NCBI GenBank assembly: GCA_018262455.1
Contig: JAGSPR010000043.1
Coordinates: forward strand, 1-32,784
DNA: 32,784 nt
DNA from: Deltaproteobacteria bacterium
Lineage (GTDB): Bacteria; Myxococcota; Polyangia; Haliangiales; Haliangiaceae
Direction of reading: 5' to 3'
Below the pieces are notes generated by a model, which ran no database searches, was not told the origin of the DNA, and saw only the letters and a list, made by a program, of their open reading frames with translations. Shown here piece by piece: positions 17,313-25,529 of the stretch (its first letter is position 1; each line of letters starts with the position of its first letter). A program made the position numbers and the translations under genes.

Positions 17313-18392
17313 ATGGGCGCCGATGACGTGCAGTACCTGGCGGACTCGCCGCTGTATCCCCTCTCCAGATACGTTCGCGAGCTGAAACCGGCGCTGCCGG
17401 CGGACGCGTTCAAGCCGGCGCGAGCACGGCTGTGGTTCATCCCGCTGCACCTCGGCGTGATCGTCGTTGCCTCGCTCGCGATCGCCCGCGGCTGGGTGCC
17501 GTGGCCGGTGGTCCCGCTGCTGTCGCTCGTGATCGGCGGCGCGTTCGCGTGCCTGACGTTCGTCGCCCACGAGGGGCTGCACGGCGGCATCGTGCGCGGC
17601 AAGCGGAGCAAGCACGTGGTCGGCTGGATCGGGTTCCTGCCGTTCCTGCTGTCCCCGAGGCTGTGGGTCGCGTGGCACGACCGCGTCCACCACGCGAACG
17701 CGAACATGCCCGACGATCCCGACATGTATCCGACCCTCGCCGAGTACCAGGCGAACAAGCAGATCCGGAAGTTCGTCGACTGGTTCTCGCTCGGTTGTCG
17801 GCGCTGGCGCGGCGGGCTGAGCCTCGTGCTCGGCTTCACGGTGCAGAGCGCGCATCAGCTGATCGCGGCCACCTCGAGCGGCTTTCTGTCGGCTCGCGAG
17901 CGCCGGTTCGCGTTCGCCGAGACCGGCTTCGCCGTCGCGGTGTGGGCGACCGTCGCGGTGCTGGTCGGGTTCGTGCCGTTCCTGTTCGTCTACGTGCTGC
18001 CACTGGTGGTCGGCAACATCATCATCATGTCGTTCATCCTCACCAACCACAGCCTCAGCCCCCGCGTCGCGATCAACGATCCGCTGGTCTCGGGGCTGTC
18101 CGTCACCTCGTCGCGCTTCGTCGAGTGGATCACGCTGCGGTTCGGGTTTCACGTCGAGCATCACCTGTTCCCGGCGATGAGCTCGCGCCATGCCTCGGCG
18201 GTGCGCGACCTCGTGCGAGCGCGCTGGCCCGAGCGCTACCAGTCGATGACGCTCGTCGGTGCGATGCGCGAGTTGCACCGGACCGCACGCGTCTACAAGG
18301 ACGCGACGACCCTCATCGATCCGCGCACCGGCGCCGAGTTCCCCACGATCCTGCCCCGGACCGTCGTGGCGGACGCGCGCTCGGCGGCCTGA
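17313..18392 (+). CDS. Membrane fatty acid desaturase
   Basis: A 359-residue di-iron membrane desaturase. The three histidine boxes are HEGLH (residues ~87-91), HDRVHH (~126-131) and HVEHHLF (near the C-terminus), separated by hydrophobic segments such as LWFIPLHLGVIVVASLAIA and FLFVYVLPLVVGNIIIMSFI. The architecture fits acyl-lipid or acyl-CoA desaturases (or related hydroxylases/ketolases) that introduce a double bond in membrane-lipid chains. The regiospecificity cannot be told from sequence. ATG 17313 was preferred; GTG 17280 would add 11 residues. The gene is divergent from the aminotransferase and independent in function. Confidence 0.92.
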   Translation: MGADDVQYLADSPLYPLSRYVRELKPALPADAFKPARARLWFIPLHLGVIVVASLAIARGWVPWPVVPLLSLVIGGAFACLTFVAHEGLHGGIVRGKRSKHVVGWIGFLPFLLSPRLWVAWHDRVHHANANMPDDPDMYPTLAEYQANKQIRKFVDWFSLGCRRWRGGLSLVLGFTVQSAHQLIAATSSGFLSARERRFAFAETGFAVAVWATVAVLVGFVPFLFVYVLPLVVGNIIIMSFILTNHSLSPRVAINDPLVSGLSVTSSRFVEWITLRFGFHVEHHLFPAMSSRHASAVRDLVRARWPERYQSMTLVGAMRELHRTARVYKDATTLIDPRTGAEFPTILPRTVVADARSAA

Positions 18393-18466
18393 TCACGGGG
18401 CAACCCAGGCGATGGGGCCGGAGGTTTGCGCTCGCAAATCACCCGGCGCATCTCTAGGATGCCGCC

Positions 18467-19681
18467 GTGCACCGCTGGTTGATCTTGTGGGTTGCCGGAT
18501 GTTCGTTCCATCCGCCATCGGCCGCTGGTGACGCCGCCGGCTCGGCCGATCCCACGATCGATGCCGACGTCGGCAGCGATGCCCTGGTGGACGGCACGCC
18601 TCATCGTGACATTCCGCACTTGCCGAGCCCGGCCGAGCTGCCGGGTTCGGCAGCGCTCTCGCTGTCCGGGCAGGTCACGATCGACACCACGCTCCTCATG
18701 TTGAGCACGGGCGCGCCCCCCTCCGGCGTGTCGATCGAGCAGGTCGCGCAGGACCCAGGTGGATCGTCACTCATGGTGATCCACGCCGATGTGTTCACCG
18801 TGACCGTGGGCTCGGTCGTCCGCGTGGTCGGGACCCGGCCGCTCGTCATCGTGGCGCGCACGATCTCGATCGCCGGGGTGCTCGATGCGAGTGCAAACAC
18901 CAGCACGCGGGGCGCGGGTGGCCACGCGACCGGCGACGGCAACCCGGCCGGTGGCGGGAGCGCCGGGGCTCACGTCGATCCGTTCCACGACTCCGGCGGC
19001 GGCGGCGGCGGCTTCGGGGCCACCGCGGCACGCGGAGGTTCCGCCGGGACCAACCAGCTCTGCCTGGCCGGCGAGGCCACCGGTGGCCCGCCAGGAGATG
19101 TGCTCGATCTGCCGGCAATCGTCGTGTTGCAGGGCGGAGGTGCGGGAGGCGCGGGCTCGCCCGGCGACTGTCCCGCGGCGTCGAACGCGCCCGGCGGTGC
19201 CGGCGGCGGTGCGATCCAGCTGAGCGCGACCGAGACCCTCGTGATCTCCGGCATCGTGCACGCCGGTGGCGGCGGCGGCACCGGCGGCGTGTTCTGTAAC
19301 ACCGTCGATTCGGGCTCCGGTGGTGGCGGCGGGGCGGGCGGCGCGATCTACCTCGATGCGCCGGCGATCGCGTTCACCGGCGCGCTGCTCGCGAACGGCG
19401 GCGGCGGCGGCGGCGGGGGTTGCGCCCCCGATGGTGCCGGCTCCGACGGCGCCGATGGCTCCGCTACCGGCGCCGTCGCGACGGGCGGCAACGCGGGCGG
19501 CGGCTGCGGGACGCTCGGTGGCAACGGCGGCACGAACGCCACCGCTCCGGGCGCGGGCCTCGACCAGAGCTGCGACGGCAATGCAGGCGGCGGCGGCGGC
19601 GCGGTCGGGCGGATCGTCGCCCGCGGGACGGTCACCGGCGCCGGGCAAGTCTCCCCGTCGGCGACCGCGCTCGCGTTCTAG
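18467..19681 (+). CDS. Glycine-rich surface lipoprotein, hypothetical
   Basis: A 404-residue protein with signal MHRWLILWVAGC, a lipobox ending at Cys12, so probably exported and lipid-anchored. Residues 45-150 contain beta-rich text (QVTIDTTLLMLSTG, VFTVTVGSVVRVVGTRPLVI), then a long Gly-rich region with runs such as GGGGGGFGA and LANGGGGGGGGGCAPDGAG, spaced by short beta-like ILVI stretches (LVISGIVHAGGGGG, IYLDAPAIAFTG). The layout, with hydrophobic strands alternating with Gly loops, suggests a beta-helix or beta-solenoid exposed on the cell surface, as in many myxobacterial secreted proteins of unknown function. GTG 18467 start. It converges with the next gene across a seven-base inverted repeat (19675-19706). 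Confidence 0.8.
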   Translation: MHRWLILWVAGCSFHPPSAAGDAAGSADPTIDADVGSDALVDGTPHRDIPHLPSPAELPGSAALSLSGQVTIDTTLLMLSTGAPPSGVSIEQVAQDPGGSSLMVIHADVFTVTVGSVVRVVGTRPLVIVARTISIAGVLDASANTSTRGAGGHATGDGNPAGGGSAGAHVDPFHDSGGGGGGFGATAARGGSAGTNQLCLAGEATGGPPGDVLDLPAIVVLQGGGAGGAGSPGDCPAASNAPGGAGGGAIQLSATETLVISGIVHAGGGGGTGGVFCNTVDSGSGGGGGAGGAIYLDAPAIAFTGALLANGGGGGGGGCAPDGAGSDGADGSATGAVATGGNAGGGCGTLGGNGGTNATAPGAGLDQSCDGNAGGGGGAVGRIVARGTVTGAGQVSPSATALAF

Positions 19682-19706
19682 CGGCCTGCTGGCGGCCTGC
19701 TAGAAC
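19675..19706. terminator. Convergent-gene inverted repeat with tandem 10-base duplication
   Basis: GTTCTAG and CTAGAAC pair as a seven-base stem around 18 bases consisting mostly of two copies of GCGGCCTGCT. Both neighbouring stop codons are in or near the stem. It may serve as a bidirectional terminator, but there is no U-tract. Confidence 0.3.
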
Positions 19707-20341
19707 CGCCCGAACACGGCGACGCCCGGATCGCTGTGCAGGCCGACGGCGGTCGGCGTGACGTGCAGCTTCTTGTCGCGCGCGGTCGTCCGCAGGTCGA
19801 CGCGGTGCTGCGCCGGTGTGAGCAAGCCCGCCAGCATGGTCAGCACGCCCGCGCCCTGGAACACGCCATCGGCGACGTAGAGCACCTTGAGGGTCGTCTC
19901 GTGGTCGCACGCGTGCCGCGTGATCGGGCAGGAGCCGCGATCGTTGAGCGCGAGCCAGGGTCCGACGACCGGGACGTAGAGTCGGTCATTCCCGCGGTCC
20001 AGATCCTCCTGACTGCTCGCCGCTGCGCCGACCACCGAGCCGCCATATGCGGTCGCGAAGATCAGCGCGCCGGCCATGAACACCGGTGCGTTCCAGGTGT
20101 CCTCCACCGTCTCGTACCCGGGCTCGGTGGACACCACGGTCGCCCGCCCGAAGCTCGGGTTGGGAAACGCCAGGCTCGGGGCCATCGCCTCAGCTGCCGA
20201 GATGATCTGTGGAGTCCGCGAATACGGGTAGTTCGGATGGGTGGGATCCGGAACGGGCTGCGCAGCCGCCATCGACGGTAACACCGTGGCTCCACAGAGC
20301 AGCAGCGTCGCCGCATTTGGCGCGACCAGACGAGTCTTCAT
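19700..20341 (-). CDS. Hypothetical exported protein
   Basis: A 213-residue protein with an N-terminal signal peptide (MKTRLVAPNAATLLLCGATV, cleaved around AAAQ). A central hydrophobic/Gly-rich segment (FMAGALIFATAYGGSVVGAA) and a second one (VFQGAGVLTMLAGLL) suggest membrane association; four cysteines lie in the first ~160 residues. ATG 20341 has GAGGAG just upstream. No family recognised. The protein is read in the same direction as the monooxygenase gene, 89 bases downstream of it. The end of the gene sits a few bases from the glycine-rich lipoprotein gene. Confidence 0.75.
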   Translation of the reverse strand: MKTRLVAPNAATLLLCGATVLPSMAAAQPVPDPTHPNYPYSRTPQIISAAEAMAPSLAFPNPSFGRATVVSTEPGYETVEDTWNAPVFMAGALIFATAYGGSVVGAAASSQEDLDRGNDRLYVPVVGPWLALNDRGSCPITRHACDHETTLKVLYVADGVFQGAGVLTMLAGLLTPAQHRVDLRTTARDKKLHVTPTAVGLHSDPGVAVFGRF

Positions 20342-20430
20342 GAGCTCCTCGCAGATAGTGGGTCTCACCCCAGCGCTGCAAGAGGCGGCCCGAACCGGAT
20401 CGGTCAGGCGGTCACGACGACCCGGGGACG

Positions 20431-21948
20431 CTAGCGTGTGGCCGCGATCGCGCTCGTGAGCTCGGAGCCAGAGAGCGGCGGGGACACGGTGTGTGCCAGC
20501 GCCCGGGCTTCGTAGCGCGCGAGCTGGACGCGGCGGGTCCGACGCCAGTAGTCGAACGTGAATCCGGGCCACAGCAGGACCTCGCCGTCGGGCGCCATGT
20601 ACCAGCTGCTGCAGCCGGAGGTCCAGACCGAGTGCTCGAGCTTCTTCGTGAGCTCGGCCCGGAACGCCTGTTCGACCTCGGGCCGGACCTCGAGCGACGC
20701 CAGCTTGTTGCGGCGCATCGCCTTCATGGCCTCGACCAGGTAGTGGGCCTGTGCCTCGATCATGAACACCATCGAGTTGTGACCGAGCCCGGTGTTGGGC
20801 CCCATCAGCAGGAACAGGTTCGGAAACCCCGAGACGTTGATCCCCAGGTAATTCCGCACCGACTTCGACCACACCGCATTGAGGTCCTGGCCGTCGCGGC
20901 CGATGATCTGCATCGACGCGAGGTAGTCGACGACGCGGAACCCGGTGCCGAAGATGATCGCGTCGACCTCGTGGAGCTCGCCATTCGTGGTCCGGATGCC
21001 GGCGGGCTCGATCGCCGCGATGCCATCGGTGACGAGCTCGACGTTCGGCCGCCCGAGCGCGGCGTAGTAGTCGTTCGAGATCAGGACACGCTTGCAGCCG
21101 AGCCGGTAGTCCGGCGTGAGTCGGCGCCGCAGCGCCGGATCGGGCACGGCCCTCTCGAGGTAGCGGAGTGCCAGCTTCTCGCCCAGCTGGTTGAGCCGCG
21201 GCGCGAACACGAAGCCGAGCACGCGGCTCTCGAACATCCAGTACAGGCCGGTCCGGCGCAGCCAGTGCGCACCGGGCACGTGCTCGAGCATCCAGCGCTC
21301 GCGGGCGCGGATCGCGCGATCGGGCTTCGGCATGATCCACGGCGGCGTGCGCTGGAACACGTCGAGGCGCTCGACGTTGGGGGCGATCTGGGGGACGAAC
21401 TGGATCGTGCTCGCGCCGGTGCCGATGACCGCGGCGCGCTTGCCGGTCAAGTCGTACGCGTGATTCCACCGCGCCGAATGAAACGTGGTGCCGGCGAACG
21501 TGTCGAGCCCGGGGAGCGCGGGGATCTGCGGGATGTGGAGTGCGCCGTTGCCGAGCACCAGCGCGCGCGCGGTTCGCGTCTGGCCATCGTCGGTCGACAC
21601 CGTCCAGGTCGCGCTCGGCTCGTCGTACACGCAGCGCACCACCCGGCTGGCGAACCGCAGGTGGGGCCGCAGCCCGTACTTGGTCGCGCAGTGCTCGATG
21701 TACGCGAGGATCTCGGCCTGGCCACCGTACGCACGCTGCCAGCGCGAGCTTGGCTCGAACGAGTACGAGTACAGGTGCGAGGGAATGTCGCACGCCGCGC
21801 CCGGATAGGTGTTGTCGCGCCAGGTCCCGCCGACGCCGGGACCTTGTTCGAGGATGACGAAGTCGTCGATCCCGGCACGCTTGAGGCCGATCCCTGCAGC
21901 CAGCCCGGAGAACCCCGCACCGACGATGATGGCGCTCAGCTCTGCCAT
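20431..21948 (-). CDS. Flavin-containing monooxygenase / Baeyer-Villiger-type monooxygenase
   Basis: A 505-residue two-nucleotide-binding flavoprotein. The N-terminal FAD motif is VGAGFSGLAAGIGL and the NADPH motif VIGTGASTIQFVPQI lies near residue 175. Between them is FAGTTFHSARWN, close to the Baeyer-Villiger fingerprint FxGxxxHxxxW (third-box residue N rather than P/D). ATG 21948 was chosen; a TTG at 21957 adds three residues. Such enzymes oxidise ketones or soft nucleophiles using NADPH and O2. Substrate unknown. A 19-bp inverted repeat lies just upstream (21968-21986), a likely regulator site. Confidence 0.9.
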   Translation of the reverse strand: MAELSAIIVGAGFSGLAAGIGLKRAGIDDFVILEQGPGVGGTWRDNTYPGAACDIPSHLYSYSFEPSSRWQRAYGGQAEILAYIEHCATKYGLRPHLRFASRVVRCVYDEPSATWTVSTDDGQTRTARALVLGNGALHIPQIPALPGLDTFAGTTFHSARWNHAYDLTGKRAAVIGTGASTIQFVPQIAPNVERLDVFQRTPPWIMPKPDRAIRARERWMLEHVPGAHWLRRTGLYWMFESRVLGFVFAPRLNQLGEKLALRYLERAVPDPALRRRLTPDYRLGCKRVLISNDYYAALGRPNVELVTDGIAAIEPAGIRTTNGELHEVDAIIFGTGFRVVDYLASMQIIGRDGQDLNAVWSKSVRNYLGINVSGFPNLFLLMGPNTGLGHNSMVFMIEAQAHYLVEAMKAMRRNKLASLEVRPEVEQAFRAELTKKLEHSVWTSGCSSWYMAPDGEVLLWPGFTFDYWRRTRRVQLARYEARALAHTVSPPLSGSELTSAIAATR

Positions 21949-21967
21949 GAATGGCAAGCTAGCGCCC

Positions 21968-21986
21968 TATTGAAAAGCGGTCAATA
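21968..21986. promoter_or_regulatory. Candidate operator (inverted repeat) upstream of the monooxygenase gene
   Basis: TATTGA and TCAATA are a perfect six-base inverted repeat with a seven-base spacer, centred about 29 bases before the monooxygenase ATG. The base composition here is locally AT-rich in an otherwise very GC-rich region. It resembles a TetR-type operator in size; the regulator is not encoded in this window. Confidence 0.4.
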
Positions 21987-22009
21987 AGAGGAATTTGGCC
22001 TCGCTACGT

Positions 22010-22097
22010 CTCGGGTCCCCCAGGGGGGACCCGAGCCATAGGGTGACGCCGATCCTTGCTTCGCTGCGGACCGGCGTCGATCGATCCGGCTCGGGTC
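22010..22097. repeat. Cluster of hairpins between the monooxygenase and membrane-protein genes
   Basis: Three base-pairing pieces lie in 88 bases. A perfect 12-bp stem (22010-22021 with 22024-22035, two-base loop) is followed by an 11-bp stem with one mismatch (22045-22055 with 22068-22078). A third segment (22088-22097) is complementary to 22028-22037, allowing alternative folding. The cluster sits right after the stop of the 22097-22855 gene and could act as a terminator for it, or be a REP-like intergenic repeat. Copies elsewhere in the genome would distinguish these. Confidence 0.5.
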
Positions 22098-22855
22098 TAC
22101 GCCGACAGCTGGCGGAGGGCGGCGTCGACTTCGTCGAGCTCCCACAGCCTGCGATCGATCTCGCGATCGAGGTCGGGATCGATGGCCGGGCAGGCGACGC
22201 GCTGCGCGACCAGCCGCACCAGCTCATCGATCGCCTCGAGCTCGTCCGCGAGCCGGTCGATGCGCGCGAGGCACTCTTCGCGATGCCGCAGCCGGCGGAC
22301 CTGGATCTCGCGGCGGCGCCTGGAACGCGTCGCATCGCCGATCGAGATCGTGTGGGGCAGGTCGTGGCTGCCCACGAGCCTCAACGCGTCGAGGCAGCGC
22401 TGCTGCATGGTCGCGAGCCGGATGAAGTGCTCGAGCAGATCTTGGAGCTCGAAGCGCGCGGCCTCGGAGGCGTCGGCGCGTTCGATCTCCTCCACGAAGT
22501 TGCGCAGCTCGATGTACTGCTGCTGACGTACCGGACCGGTGGGCCGGAGCTGCTTGAGCCGCGTGGACTCGCGACGACAGCGCTCGTGCATCTGGCGCTG
22601 GTGATCGAGGTGCCGGCGTACGAAGCCGTAGCGCGTCGACGCCGCGCACACCATCGCGACCGCGAGCATCGCGGTGATCGCACCGAGCGCGCCGGCGAAT
22701 CCGAGTCCTACGCACGAGGAGAACACCGCGACTGCGATACAGACCGGGCTCGCGACCGCGCCGCGCATGTAGGCAAGCTGGCTGTTGCGCACCGTGAGGG
22801 CAGGCGCCGGCGAATTCAGGACGAGGCCGTTCTCCGAAACGAGGCGGGGCTGCAT
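22097..22855 (-). CDS. Hypothetical membrane protein with C-terminal coiled coil
   Basis: A 252-residue protein. Residues ~28-72 form two adjacent membrane segments (MRGAVASPVCIAVAVFSSCV and FAGALGAITAMLAVAMVCAA), then a long charged helical tail rich in Arg/Glu/Leu with coiled-coil-like spacing (e.g. VEEIERADASEAARFELQDL and LADELEAIDELVRLV). No catalytic motif is seen. It starts at ATG 22855. Probably a bitopic/hairpin inner-membrane protein with a cytoplasmic helical domain; function unknown. Confidence 0.75.
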   Translation of the reverse strand: MQPRLVSENGLVLNSPAPALTVRNSQLAYMRGAVASPVCIAVAVFSSCVGLGFAGALGAITAMLAVAMVCAASTRYGFVRRHLDHQRQMHERCRRESTRLKQLRPTGPVRQQQYIELRNFVEEIERADASEAARFELQDLLEHFIRLATMQQRCLDALRLVGSHDLPHTISIGDATRSRRRREIQVRRLRHREECLARIDRLADELEAIDELVRLVAQRVACPAIDPDLDREIDRRLWELDEVDAALRQLSA

Positions 22856-23064
22856 GTCAGTCAGCCGTACAACCCTCGTGCCATCAAGTCAGCGGTTCCC
22901 CGACCGTGCGTTCGCGGCACCCGCGTGGTCGCCCGCGCCACACCGTGGCGCATCGGGCGGGCGCGCAAACCCGGCGACCTGCGCCCGCGCCAGGAAGTCT
23001 CCCACCCGTCGGCCTGTGCTGCGACTTCGTCTTTGGGCGGATTCCCAGTGTGGAAGCTGTCGAG

Positions 23065-23352
23065 ATGACTGTCGAGCTTGCGCCCGTGACCCGGTGGACT
23101 CCCGCCGAGGCCTGGTTGATGGCCGAGGTCGCGCGACGCTCGCTGGTCGCCAGCCTCGACGGGGCCGCGCCGGTGACCGGATCGTGCTCGCCAGGGATGG
23201 GTCCGTGGCCGTGCGCTCGGAGCCTTGCCACGCTCGACGGGCTCGGCGTCCGGCGCCCGCGGATCGACGAGGCGATCATCGCGGGCCACGTCAAGTCGCT
23301 GATCGGCCGGGGCTTCATCGTCGCTGGAACGAAGGGGCAGGGTGCGTGCTAG
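23065..23352 (+). CDS. Small hypothetical protein, possibly containing two compensating frameshifts
   Basis: A 95-residue open frame from ATG 23065. The N-terminal part (RWTPAEAWLMAEVARRSLVA) and the C-terminal part (IDEAIIAGHVKSLIGRGFIV) look like helical, winged-helix-like protein, but the middle (PVTGSCSPGMGPWPCARS) reads unnaturally. In the +1 frame the same bases (from 23172 to about 23226) give DRIVLARDGSVAVRSEP, which looks more natural. This suggests a one-base loss then a one-base gain, natural or from sequencing. Function unknown. The stop overlaps the start region of the next gene. The preceding 209 bases (22856-23064) contain nothing I can support. Confidence 0.4.
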   Translation: MTVELAPVTRWTPAEAWLMAEVARRSLVASLDGAAPVTGSCSPGMGPWPCARSLATLDGLGVRRPRIDEAIIAGHVKSLIGRGFIVAGTKGQGAC

Positions 23353-23362
23353 CGTACCTGCC

Positions 23363-24452
23363 GTGAGGCCTCGTGGACTGCATCTGATCGGAACCCGAGG
23401 GGTCGTGATCTGCGCCCTGGTGGCAGCGTTCGCCGGGCGTGCGCGCGCGGCGCCGCGAGATTTCACGCCCGAGACCCGGGCGCTGTACGCGGTCGTGGCG
23501 TGCGGCGAGCCGCCGCCAGCGGACTTCGACGCGCGGGTCGTCGCCGGGCACTGTCGCCAGCTCGCGAGCACGATCAAGATCTGGAAGACGAAGTGGCGAG
23601 ACCTCGCGACGCCGTTCTTCGCCAAGCTGCTCGAGCACGGCGCTCCGTCGACGGTGGTCTATCCGTTCGGTGGCGGCGATCTCGCCACGATGCTCACCGT
23701 CTACCCCGACGCAACCGAGTACACGACGCTGTCTCTCGAGGGCATCGGCGATCCCCGACCGATCCTCGCGCTCGGTGGCGGCAAGGGCGGCGACAAGTGG
23801 CGACGCGCCGACAAGCTCGCGGCGGGGCTGCAGAAGCTGCGCAACGTGCTCGCCGCGAACCTCGGCTGGGCCTGGAATACCACGAACCAGCTCTCGATCG
23901 ACTCGAGCGAGACCGGCGTCGGGATCCCGGGCATCCTCGGCATCGCGCTCGTTGCGCTCGAGGCGAACGGCTACGAGCCGGTCGAGGCGCGCTACTTCGA
24001 GCTGGCGGCCGACGGCACGCTCACGTACCTGACGCCCGCGCGAGTCGACGCGTGGGACGTCGAGCAGGCGGCCGTGAAGCGCGTGAAGTACAAGACCAAC
24101 AAGGTCGTCCAGGAAGGCATCTTCAACAACATCGAGATCGCGTTCCGCAAGCAGGGAGATCCGAAGGCTCCTCGCAAGATCTTCCGCCACATCGCCGCCG
24201 ATCTCTCCGATGAGGGGTTCGACGCGAACCACGGCGCGCTCGCGTACCTCGACGCCAAGCGCGACTTCGCCGCGATGACCAAGGCCGAAGGTGTGGGGGG
24301 ACTACGCGGGCGCGTTCTTCAAGTTCCCCGATCACGAGGTCGAGAAGGAGATGGTGGAGTTCTGGGCGAGCGCTGCGCCCCCGCCGATGCCGCTCCGGTT
24401 CGGCTACTACGACAAGCGCCGCCGCCCGCACCTGCTGTTCACGTACAAGTAG
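23363..24452 (+). pseudogene. Hypothetical exported protein, frameshifted near the C-terminus
   Basis: A secreted-looking protein with signal peptide (GVVICALVAAFAGRARA, cut after ARA). Sequence continuity is good from GTG 23363 to about 24294: repeated motifs such as YPFGGGDLATMLTVYPDATE and DSSETGVGIPGILGIALVAL. At a run of six G (24295-24300) the coding signal moves forward one base: the old frame becomes Arg/Gly-rich text, while the new frame reads DYAGAFFKFPDHEVEKEMVE and ends at TAG 24450-24452 after HLLFTYK. Removing one G gives an intact ~362-residue protein. Thus it is either a sequencing/assembly error or a recent frameshift; the intact reading is more natural. GTG 23342 is another possible start. 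No family recognised. Confidence 0.75.
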
Positions 24453-24454
24453 CG

Positions 24455-25393
24455 TTACTGCGGATCGATCACGAAGTCGTCGTGGGCGACCGGTTGCGCC
24501 GGCGGCGTCGGGCCGAGCGCGGTGAGCGCGGCGTCGAGCTCCGCGACGTGGGTGGCGGTCAGCTCGAGCACGTGCTCGGCGGGCTGGAACGTCGTGCCGT
24601 ACGGATAGTTCACCTTGGGCGTGGAGGTCATCTCGATGTGCGCGCCCAGGACGTGCGAGATCGGGTGGGCCGCGGCGAACTCCGCGAGCCGGTGCATGCT
24701 CGTCCGGTACTCGGTCCAGTTGTTGATGAACAGCAGCCCCGGGTAGAGCGAGTCGCCCGTGAGGAGCAGTCCGGTCTCGCGATCGTAGACCACGATGTGG
24801 GTGGCTTCGTGGCCGGGGACCGCGAGCACGTCGAGCACGCGCCCTCCGAGATCGAGGGTGCCTGCACCGGTGGGCCAGCTCGTGATCCCGAACGCGGCCT
24901 GGACCGCGGACCGGCTGGTGCCGACCAGCGTCGTCGCGGGCTGGCCGGCGAACCGCGCATCAGACGCGACGTGATCGCCATGCGCGTGCGAGTGCGCCAC
25001 GAACAGGGTGCGTGTGCCGACGAGCGGCTTGATCGTGTCGCGGAGCGTGGCCGTCGAGGTCGCCCCGGTATCGAGCACGAGCGCGGTCTGCGCCCCGAGC
25101 AGCACGTACATGAACGGCGCCTCGAACGTCCGGCACTTGTTCTGGCGGATGATCAACGTGGTCGCGTTGTACGAGTGGACCTGCACCTCGGGATCGGCGT
25201 TCTGGTTGCAGCTCTGGGAGCCGTGCATCCAGCTCACCGCGAGCGACCCCGGGACGAGCCCACCGCTGGTGGCATCGACCATCATGCTGCCGTCTCCACC
25301 CGACGCCGCATCGATTCCCGAGGGCGGGTTGTCTCCCGACGGTCCGTCACAGCCGACGACGAACACCACCACCAGCGCGCGATTCATGCTCAT
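24455..25393 (-). CDS. Metallo-beta-lactamase-fold hydrolase, lipoprotein
   Basis: A 312-residue protein beginning MSMNRALVVVFVVGC with lipobox VVGC, hence exported and lipid-anchored, followed by a low-complexity linker. The MBL motif HSHAHGDH is present, followed by PGHEATHIVVY (third metal ligand His) and GDSLYPG (bridging Asp). A last His lies in GAHIEM. The order H-x-H-x-D-H, H, D, H is the complete binuclear-zinc set of MBL-fold hydrolases (glyoxalase II-like or lactonase-like). The substrate is unknown. ATG 25387 is an alternative start. It ends two bases after the frameshifted gene on the opposite strand. Confidence 0.9.
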   Translation of the reverse strand: MSMNRALVVVFVVGCDGPSGDNPPSGIDAASGGDGSMMVDATSGGLVPGSLAVSWMHGSQSCNQNADPEVQVHSYNATTLIIRQNKCRTFEAPFMYVLLGAQTALVLDTGATSTATLRDTIKPLVGTRTLFVAHSHAHGDHVASDARFAGQPATTLVGTSRSAVQAAFGITSWPTGAGTLDLGGRVLDVLAVPGHEATHIVVYDRETGLLLTGDSLYPGLLFINNWTEYRTSMHRLAEFAAAHPISHVLGAHIEMTSTPKVNYPYGTTFQPAEHVLELTATHVAELDAALTALGPTPPAQPVAHDDFVIDPQ

Positions 25394-25426
25394 CACGAAA
25401 CCACGTACCACACCCACCGGGCGGTA

Positions 25427-25526
25427 GGGGACAGGCTCCAATTGCGAAAGATGCAACGGACTTGCATTTGCGCGAACGAGGATACGGGCACTTGCGCGGC
25501 CTATTTGCGCAACTGGAGCTGACCCC
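25427..25526. repeat. 100-bp palindromic REP-like element
   Basis: The left end GGGGACAGGCTCCAATTGCG and the right end, read on the minus strand as GGGGTCAGCTCCAGTTGCG, are closely similar, forming imperfect inverted arms of about 20-25 bases. Inside are ATGCAA...TTGCAT (6-base stem, 5-base loop) and recurring TTGCGC words. It lies between the stop of the large TPR gene (25530) and the MBL start, and resembles palindromic intergenic elements I associate with REP-associated (RAYT-type) transposases; no transposase is in the window. Confidence 0.6.
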
Positions 25527-25529
25527 GTG

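Noticed and set aside
22861..23625. A 254-residue minus-strand open frame across the two hypothetical genes
   Set aside because: Arg/Ala-rich composition and overlap with better plus-strand coding text; no domain.
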